Positions 35,143 to 41,372 of a stretch of DNA of 41,372 nucleotides are shown here, in pieces. Under the pieces are notes generated by a model. It saw only the letters and a list, made by a program, of their open reading frames with translations. It made no database searches and had not been told where the DNA came from. Source of the stretch: an uncultured Butyrivibrio sp. (GTDB lineage: Bacteria > Bacillota > Clostridia > Lachnospirales > Lachnospiraceae); contig CAMVJI010000007.1 in assembly GCA_947167765.1 (NCBI GenBank), forward strand, positions 1-41,372, given 5' to 3'. The position numbers and the translations under genes are program-made. Numbering within the stretch: the first letter of the stretch is position 1; every line of letters starts with the position of its first letter.

Positions 35143-36186
35143 TTATCTCCCGGAAATAAAGTAATTATAGCAGCTTCCTTCTGTAGAAACCATGCATGCT
35201 CCATGTGCATTGTCAGGAGTACATTTTTTTCCAAACAAAGGGCATTCGTGGGGGCTTATTGCTCCAACAAGAACGCTGGCGCATCTGCAGCCAGCAGGCT
35301 CATGATCCTCATCAAGACCGATACTTCCTGCATCAAATTCCATATACTCAGGTCTAAGGGTCATTCCTGAGCCTTTTATCTTACCCATTCCTCTCCAGGA
35401 AGAGTCAGATTTTTCAAAGTACTTTAAAACCATATCCCTGGCCATCTGGTTGCCATCTTCGCTTACAACAGATTTATAAAGGTTCTTGTATCCCCCTTTA
35501 CCAGCCATTTTCACAAGGGAATAGATGGTTAAAATAAGCTGCTCTCCCTCAAAGCCTGATACTACAAATGGTATCTTAAGCTCTTTTGAAAGATCCTCAA
35601 AGATCTTACCCCCTGTTACAGCAGCAACATGACCTGGCGCTATAAAGCCATCGATATTACTACCATTTTTGACAACCCACCTGATAACCTCAGGCATTGT
35701 TTTTAAAGAGGTTAAAATCTTAAGGTTTTTAAGTCCAAGCTTTTTGGCTTCTTCTACGAGAAGTGCATAAACTGGTGTAGTTGTCTCAAACCCAATTGCA
35801 GCAAAGACATAATTTACCAAAGGATTCTCTTTTGCAAGCTTAATGCTGTCCATAGGTGAATAGACCATTTTTACCCTTGCGCCATCGCCTTTAGCATCTG
35901 CAAGGGAACCATTTGTACCCTTTACTCTAATGAGATCTCCAAAGGTAAGAACACAGGTATTTTCCATGAGTGAAAGCTCTATAAGCCGGTCTATTACTGC
36001 AGTAACTGTTACGCAAACAGGACATCCAGGTCCTGATATGAGCTTTATCTTGTCAGATAAAAGTGATGGGATACCATTTTCAGAAATTGCAGCTGTATGG
36101 GTTCCGCAGACTTCCATTAGGCGAATTTCAGGACCATCATAGCTTTTAAGTTCTTTTATAATGTTGTCCAGATAATTGTTATCCAT
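35143..36186 (-). CDS. hypD: Hydrogenase formation protein HypD
   Basis: IRLMEVCGTHTAAISENGI, SGPGCPVCVTV, AAIGFETTTP, GFIAPGHVAAVTG, CMVSTEGSCYNYF. Confidence 0.98.
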   Translation of the reverse strand: MDNNYLDNIIKELKSYDGPEIRLMEVCGTHTAAISENGIPSLLSDKIKLISGPGCPVCVTVTAVIDRLIELSLMENTCVLTFGDLIRVKGTNGSLADAKGDGARVKMVYSPMDSIKLAKENPLVNYVFAAIGFETTTPVYALLVEEAKKLGLKNLKILTSLKTMPEVIRWVVKNGSNIDGFIAPGHVAAVTGGKIFEDLSKELKIPFVVSGFEGEQLILTIYSLVKMAGKGGYKNLYKSVVSEDGNQMARDMVLKYFEKSDSSWRGMGKIKGSGMTLRPEYMEFDAGSIGLDEDHEPAGCRCASVLVGAISPHECPLFGKKCTPDNAHGACMVSTEGSCYNYFISGR

Positions 36187-36189
36187 ATA

Positions 36190-36405
36190 TTATGCAAGAT
36201 CCTCGATTTCTTTATAGAGCTCTTCCATTTCATTTGCCATATCCTCATCCATTGTCTGGATGATACAGCCTGCATGAACCAGGACCTTGTCGCCAATTTT
36301 CACATTAACAAGTCCCGCCTCAGCATTTACAATATTTCCGCTAAAATCTACTGTAGCTTTTGTTCCATCAAGTTTTATCACTGTTCCTGGTATTGCAACG
36401 CACAT
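36190..36405 (-). CDS. hypC: Hydrogenase assembly chaperone HypC
   Basis: MCVAIPGTVIKLDGTKATVDFSG...VKIGDKVLVHAGCIIQTMDE. Confidence 0.97.
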   Translation of the reverse strand: MCVAIPGTVIKLDGTKATVDFSGNIVNAEAGLVNVKIGDKVLVHAGCIIQTMDEDMANEMEELYKEIEDLA

Positions 36406-36410
36406 ATTAT

Positions 36411-38762
36411 TTATTCCTTTTCATACATTAGGCCGTAGTAACCCTGTCCAAGTGAAATACCGCCATCTCCAAGAGGCACCTTCTGATTCCAGAAAACCTC
36501 AAAATTCTGCTCCTTAAGAGCTACAATACTCTTTGTCAAAATGAGTCTGTTGTTAAACACACCGCCAGAGAGGCAGACCTTATTTTCACCATTTTCTTGT
36601 CTTATGATCATGCAGCATCTGACTATCATATCTACAATTGCCATATGAAATCCATAGGACATTGCAGTTTTATCAAACCTTCCAGCTGCTTTACATTTAT
36701 GTATATCGGAAAAGAGCTTTATCTGATCCGATAGGATCTCTTCTTTTGATATTGTAATATCAAATTTAAAGTCCGGGTACTGACTTTCCTGTTTACCCTC
36801 TTCAAATTTTGAGGCTGTCTTTTCTAAGTTTATTGCACATTCACCCTCATATGAATTGTAATCCCCTATGTCAAGAAGCGATGATACTGCATCAAAAAGC
36901 CTTCCCATGCTTGATGAGCTGTAACACAAATCTTTATTGTTAAGGGCAGCCGATAAAATAGCATCATTACCGGATTTTTCAGCACAATTTCTATCTAAAT
37001 GGCCGGCTTTGATGGCCATATTCTCATAGCATTTTCTTGTCTGCAGCGCATTTTTAGAAGCGCTGTCACCGCCAACCATATTGGCGTAAGATAAGTGGCC
37101 CATTCTTTTCATTGAAGATCCGTTACAATATAAGAATTCTCCGCCCCAGATTGCACCATCAGTTCCAAATCCTGTTCCGTCAAAAGATACGCCAATGGCA
37201 CTTTCAAGGCTGTTTTCAGCCATAACACTGTAGGTATGAGCAAAATGATGCTGAAGTTCAACCAGCTTAACGCCCTTTTTATCAGCTTCTTCCCTGGCAA
37301 TTCTTGCAGAATTATATAGAGGATGCATATCACAGACATAAATACCTGGATTTTGCTTGAATATGTCAAAATACTGTCCTAGAAGTGTTTTGTAGTTTTT
37401 CTGGCATCCATAATCCTCAAGATCGCCTATCTGCTGGCTTAAGAGAATCTTGTCATTGTGGCCTATGGCAAAAGTGCTTTTTAAGTCTCCGCCAAAGGCA
37501 AGAACAACATTTTCTTTATGAAGCACCCTACAACTGTCATCCAAAAGAACAGGAAGTGGAGCGTATCCTCTGCTTCTTCTTATGAACTGGCTGGTACTTC
37601 CAAAAGTGTCTGATATAACAAATGCCACAGAGTCATCCATTGGCATATTTATCTCAAGATCATGATACAAGCATCCATCTACGGAAGTCTTTTCACCATC
37701 TGACAGGTCAAAAAACGTATTCATAAACTCATCGTCATTTATGATTATGGGCTCATCCGATGAATTGGCACTTGTAACAATAAGTGGGCCAACTTCTTTA
37801 GTCAGAACGCAGTGTATTCCTGCTGATGGCAAAAATGCCCCTATATAGTCGCTGCCTTTTACCACCTCATCATCAAAATCGAATTTCTTTTTCAAAAGAA
37901 CTATTGGCCTTGCAGAGGATCTTAGAAGATCCTTTTCCTTTTCCGAAACAAAGGCATATTCTGATACTACGCTCTCATCATAGAACATGATTGCGAAGGG
38001 TTTATTTTCTCTGTGCTTTAATAAGCGCAGTCTAATGGCATTTTCTCTTGTGGGTTTGCAGACAAGCTGATATCCAGCAACACCTTTAAGACCTATTACT
38101 CCGCCCTTTTTAAGGATATTTACTGCTGTTTCTACTGCCCGTCCATTCTCTGCACTAAGGCATTCATTTTCATGGTTATAAAATATACGAATAACAGGTC
38201 CACAGTTATTGCAGGACAGTCCCTGAGCAAATCTTCTTCGTCCAATCTTGTATTCATTATCACATTCGCTGCAGGTATTAAATCTACCCATGGTAGTATT
38301 ATGTCTGTCATATGGCAGAGAATTTAAAATACTGATCCTTGGACCACATACTGCGCAGCTGTTAAGGTAATATCTTTTTCTCCTATCCGCACCTTCAAAT
38401 ATTTCCTTTTTGCAGTCATCGCATATTCCGATGTCAGGCAAAAAAACAGGAATATCAGATGAAAGGTCAAGATCAGTACTATCAATTATTGAAAATGAAG
38501 ATTCATGGCCTTTTAGCTCATCAGGGATCTCATCGAGGTCCCTCATCCTGACATCCAAAATAAATGAACCTGCAGGGGAATCTGTTTTAATAAACGAAAC
38601 TAAAGCATTAAGTTTATCTTCTGGACCAATTGCCAGTATCAAAACTGCGGCTCCAATGTTCTTTACAAAACCTGAAATATTCAGTTCTTCTGCTTTATAA
38701 GCAATAAAGGGGCGATAACCAACACCCTGTACCGCCCCTTTAACCAATATTTCTTTTATCAT
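36411..38762 (-). CDS. hypF: Carbamoyltransferase HypF
   Basis: Acylphosphatase VKGAVQGVGYRPF, four CxxC zinc motifs, VELQHHFAHTYSVMAE, VSFDGTGFGTDGAIWGGEF, LSGGVFNNRLL-type LSGGVFNNRLI. Confidence 0.98.
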   Translation of the reverse strand: MIKEILVKGAVQGVGYRPFIAYKAEELNISGFVKNIGAAVLILAIGPEDKLNALVSFIKTDSPAGSFILDVRMRDLDEIPDELKGHESSFSIIDSTDLDLSSDIPVFLPDIGICDDCKKEIFEGADRRKRYYLNSCAVCGPRISILNSLPYDRHNTTMGRFNTCSECDNEYKIGRRRFAQGLSCNNCGPVIRIFYNHENECLSAENGRAVETAVNILKKGGVIGLKGVAGYQLVCKPTRENAIRLRLLKHRENKPFAIMFYDESVVSEYAFVSEKEKDLLRSSARPIVLLKKKFDFDDEVVKGSDYIGAFLPSAGIHCVLTKEVGPLIVTSANSSDEPIIINDDEFMNTFFDLSDGEKTSVDGCLYHDLEINMPMDDSVAFVISDTFGSTSQFIRRSRGYAPLPVLLDDSCRVLHKENVVLAFGGDLKSTFAIGHNDKILLSQQIGDLEDYGCQKNYKTLLGQYFDIFKQNPGIYVCDMHPLYNSARIAREEADKKGVKLVELQHHFAHTYSVMAENSLESAIGVSFDGTGFGTDGAIWGGEFLYCNGSSMKRMGHLSYANMVGGDSASKNALQTRKCYENMAIKAGHLDRNCAEKSGNDAILSAALNNKDLCYSSSSMGRLFDAVSSLLDIGDYNSYEGECAINLEKTASKFEEGKQESQYPDFKFDITISKEEILSDQIKLFSDIHKCKAAGRFDKTAMSYGFHMAIVDMIVRCCMIIRQENGENKVCLSGGVFNNRLILTKSIVALKEQNFEVFWNQKVPLGDGGISLGQGYYGLMYEKE

Positions 38763-39259
38763 TCTTTGTTCTGATCCTGTGTTGCCTGCGCAGGTGCTGC
38801 AGGTGCCTTTTCTGGTGCTGCAGGTGCAGGAGTGTTTCCTGCGTTTGCTGCCGCTGCCTTAGCAGCTGCTGCGGCTGCTGCACGCTCTTTTGCAGCCTTC
38901 ATAAGTGCTTCCTGAGCAGCTATAGCCTTTTCTGACTGCTTAAAGGTCTTAGTTACCTTTTCAGTGCCAGGTTCCTGGAATCTAAGCCCCATGGAAAGTG
39001 ATTTCTTAGGGCAGTTATCAACGCAGCATCTGCACTGAATACAGCTCATAGGCCTGATTGACCAAGTCTTTTCATTTTTATCAACTGTAATTGCATGAGT
39101 AGGACATTTAATAGAACACAGACCACATAAAATGCAAAGATCCATATCATTTTCAACATGTCCTCTTGTGCCAACAGGATACTCCTTCTCAGCCTTTCTA
39201 GTCTTAGGCTTGGACACAAGATTATGTAATACAGTTTTATTAAAGTTTATTAAAGCCAT
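38759..39259 (-). CDS. echF: Ech-type hydrogenase 2x[4Fe-4S] subunit with Ala/Pro-rich tail
   Basis: LCILCGLCSIKCPTHAI and CIQCRCCVDNCPKKSL; position after the large subunit. Confidence 0.85.
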   Translation of the reverse strand: MALINFNKTVLHNLVSKPKTRKAEKEYPVGTRGHVENDMDLCILCGLCSIKCPTHAITVDKNEKTWSIRPMSCIQCRCCVDNCPKKSLSMGLRFQEPGTEKVTKTFKQSEKAIAAQEALMKAAKERAAAAAAAKAAAANAGNTPAPAAPEKAPAAPAQATQDQNKE

Positions 39260-39291
39260 CTTATACTCCTTCTCATCCTACCATCTACTAG

Positions 39292-40371
39292 TTATCTCTC
39301 AGTACAGCTGATACATGGGTCAATTGTAAGTACAAGAATTGGCACATCAGCAAGGTCACAACCTTTAAGAGTTTCAACGAGACCAGAAAGATTTGCAAAT
39401 GTGGGAGTGCGGACTCTCATTCTATCTATAAACTTACTTCCGTTAGCCTTTACGTAGTAAATTGCCTCACCACGAGGCTGCTCTATTCTCATGACATACT
39501 CGCCATTTGGCATTCCCTTTACAGGAACATCAATGTCTCCAGCAGGCATCTTGTCAATGCACTGACGGATTATATCAAAGGCCTGGAAAATCTCTTTTAT
39601 ACGGCACTCAGTTCTTGCATATGAATCACCTTCAGTGCTGATGATAGGCTCAAAATCCACATCTCCATATGCACAGTATCCAGTAGAACGGATATCTCTT
39701 GCTATTCCGCTGGCACGAAGGAATGGTCCAGCGCATCCAAGAGCATCAGCCTGCTCTGCTGTAAGAACACCAACGCCGCGAAGTCTGGTCTGAACAGCCA
39801 TATCATTAAGGAATGGCTTAGCGATTGTGTTTAGCTGCTCTTCCATCTTGTTAATTCTCTGATAGAAGTCCTTGAGCATCTCATCTGATACATCTCTTCT
39901 GATACCGCCGACTTTCATTACTGAAAAGATAACACGGCCGCCTGTAGATGCTTCAAACATATCAAGAGCTTCTTCACGAAGTCTCCAGCACTCCATATAA
40001 AGGCTCTCAAAGCCGAAAGCATCAGCTAAAAGCCCAAGCCAGAGGAGGTGAGAATGTACTCTTGAAAGCTCTGACCAGATGGTACGAAGGTACTTAGCTC
40101 TTGAAGGTACATCAATGTCCATGATGTGCTCAACAGCCTCAGAATATCCAAGTCCATGGCCAAGTGAGCAGATTCCACAGATACGCTCTGCTACATATAC
40201 CATTTCATTAAAGTCTTTTTTATCTACCAGCTTCTCAAGACCTCTGTGGATAAAGCCGATTGATGGAATTGCTTCTACAACCTTCTCATCCTCCATTACA
40301 AGGTCAAGGTGGATTGGTTCTGGAAGAACCGGATGCTGGGGTCCAAATGGAATTACACTTCTTGTTGACAT
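39292..40371 (-). CDS. echE: Ech-type NiFe hydrogenase large subunit
   Basis: PFGPQHPVLPEPIHLDL, RICGICSLGHGLGYSEAVE, C-terminal TIDPCISCTER. Confidence 0.93.
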   Translation of the reverse strand: MSTRSVIPFGPQHPVLPEPIHLDLVMEDEKVVEAIPSIGFIHRGLEKLVDKKDFNEMVYVAERICGICSLGHGLGYSEAVEHIMDIDVPSRAKYLRTIWSELSRVHSHLLWLGLLADAFGFESLYMECWRLREEALDMFEASTGGRVIFSVMKVGGIRRDVSDEMLKDFYQRINKMEEQLNTIAKPFLNDMAVQTRLRGVGVLTAEQADALGCAGPFLRASGIARDIRSTGYCAYGDVDFEPIISTEGDSYARTECRIKEIFQAFDIIRQCIDKMPAGDIDVPVKGMPNGEYVMRIEQPRGEAIYYVKANGSKFIDRMRVRTPTFANLSGLVETLKGCDLADVPILVLTIDPCISCTER

Positions 40372-40384
40372 TTCTTCCCTCCGA

Positions 40385-40717
40385 TTATTTAAATGGTGTC
40401 TCTATTGCGGTTCTATAGAGCTTACCTTCATAGTCAATGTTGATCATCTTGATCTGTACACCAAACAGATCATGCATCTCGTTCTCATATATAAAAGCAC
40501 ATGGATAAATGCTTGTGATACTTGAGATTTCCTGGTCTTCAGGAAGTGTCATCTTAAGATGTTTCATCTCCAGATCTTTACCAAAGGTATAGATAAGCTC
40601 ATAGGCATCCGGAACTCTTGTAGCACACTGCTGAATAAGATGATAACCAGCAAATTTAAGCTTCTGAGACTCATCAATGATGCTCTCAGGATTTACATTT
40701 ATAAATTCTGTATTCAT
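40385..40717 (-). CDS. echD: Ech-type hydrogenase 30-kDa (NuoC-like) subunit
   Basis: YELIYTFGKDLEMKHLKMTLPEDQEISSITSIYPCAFIYENEMHDLFGVQIKMINIDYEGKLYRT; between echC and echE. Confidence 0.88.
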   Translation of the reverse strand: MNTEFINVNPESIIDESQKLKFAGYHLIQQCATRVPDAYELIYTFGKDLEMKHLKMTLPEDQEISSITSIYPCAFIYENEMHDLFGVQIKMINIDYEGKLYRTAIETPFK

Positions 40718-41372
40718 TATGCATTATCCCCTTTCTCAGCAGCAGGAGCTACAGGTGCAGCTGCAGGCTTTGGAGCAGCTGCTGCATTTGCTGCGGGTTT
40801 AGCTGCAGGTGCTGCAGGTTTTGCAGAAGCTTTGATCTTCTCTTCTGCCTGCTGGCGAAGAGCTTCTTCTGTAAGGACAGCATCATACTGGTTGCTAGGA
40901 TCATAGTCGTCAGCAGTCATATGAATAGCCATCTTGCTGTAATCAACTGAGCAGTAGCCCTGCTTAAGTGATTCTTTAAGTTTCTTTCTCTTTTCTTCAA
41001 GAAGTCCAACAGCCTTAACAACACCTTCAATAAGTGCTTCAGGTCTTACTGCACATCCTGGTACATATACGTCAACAGGAACTACCTTGTCAGCGCCACC
41101 TAAAATGTTGTAGCAGTCCTTAAAGATTCCTCCGTCGCAGGCGCAAATACCGCATGCAACTACTACCTTAGGATCTGGCATCATATTGTAGAGCTGTCTT
41201 ACTACAGGAGCAGTCTGAGCATTGATTCCGCCTGTAAGGAGCAGAACATCTGCATGTTTTGGATTACCTGTGTTGATAATTCCAAATCTCTCCACATCAT
41301 ACATTGGAGTCATAGTTGCAAGAACTTCTATATCACAGCCATTGCAGCTGGATCCATCATAATGTAACACCC
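40717..41372 (-). CDS. echC: Ech-type hydrogenase small (NuoB-like) subunit, 5' end beyond the window, Ala/Pro-rich tail
   Basis: VLHYDGSSCNGCDIEVLATMTPMYDVERFGI, LLLTGGINAQTAPVVRQLY, VVACGICACDGGIF, VDVYVPGCAVRPEALIEGV. Confidence 0.92.
   Translation of the reverse strand, partial: VLHYDGSSCNGCDIEVLATMTPMYDVERFGIINTGNPKHADVLLLTGGINAQTAPVVRQLYNMMPDPKVVVACGICACDGGIFKDCYNILGGADKVVPVDVYVPGCAVRPEALIEGVVKAVGLLEEKRKKLKESLKQGYCSVDYSKMAIHMTADDYDPSNQYDAVLTEEALRQQAEEKIKASAKPAAPAAKPAANAAAAPKPAAAPVAPAAEKGDNA

Noticed and set aside
34631-35164. 177-aa plus-strand ORF
   Set aside because: Antisense to hypE, Ser/Pro-rich shadow translation.
40559-40906. Ala/Gly-rich plus-strand ORF
   Set aside because: Antisense to echD and the echC Ala/Pro tail; the GAAAGFGAAAAFAAG pattern is just the complement of that tail.
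1-41372. CRISPR arrays, tRNA/rRNA genes, prophage or complete insertion sequences
   Set aside because: None recognised on reading either strand.

Overview
The window reads as a low-GC Firmicutes chromosome, most likely Lachnospiraceae (Butyrivibrio-like; inferred from gene content and protein style). It is almost fully coding, mostly on the minus strand. In window order it holds: the histidine operon hisZ-hisG-hisD-hisB-hisIE (minus strand; the hisIE C-terminus is cut by the window start); a housekeeping block (recU, RluA- and RsuA-type pseudouridine synthases, HAD phosphatase, N-acetylmuramoyl-L-alanine amidase, a DivIVA-like coiled-coil protein, coaD, rsmD, a type IIA topoisomerase pair, DegV/FakB-like, recG, DAK2/FakA-like, Asp23/Gls24); divergent rpmB; an uncharacterised trio (rhomboid-like membrane protein with zinc ribbon, degenerate sigma-70-like protein, small unknown protein); a 1420-aa double-domain BadF/HgdC-type activase on the plus strand; a perfect 36-bp-stem hairpin; a coiled-coil/Tudor-like small protein, polysaccharide deacetylase, metA, ligA, RluF-like synthase and mecA; and an Ech-type NiFe hydrogenase (echC-D-E-F) in one array with hypF-C-D-E. 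I saw no CRISPR array, prophage, tRNA, rRNA or complete transposon. The best candidates for undescribed biology are the sigma-like protein lacking region 4 and its operon partners, the single-chain pseudo-dimeric activase, the HisF-like half-barrel fused to HisIE, and the perfect hairpin element.
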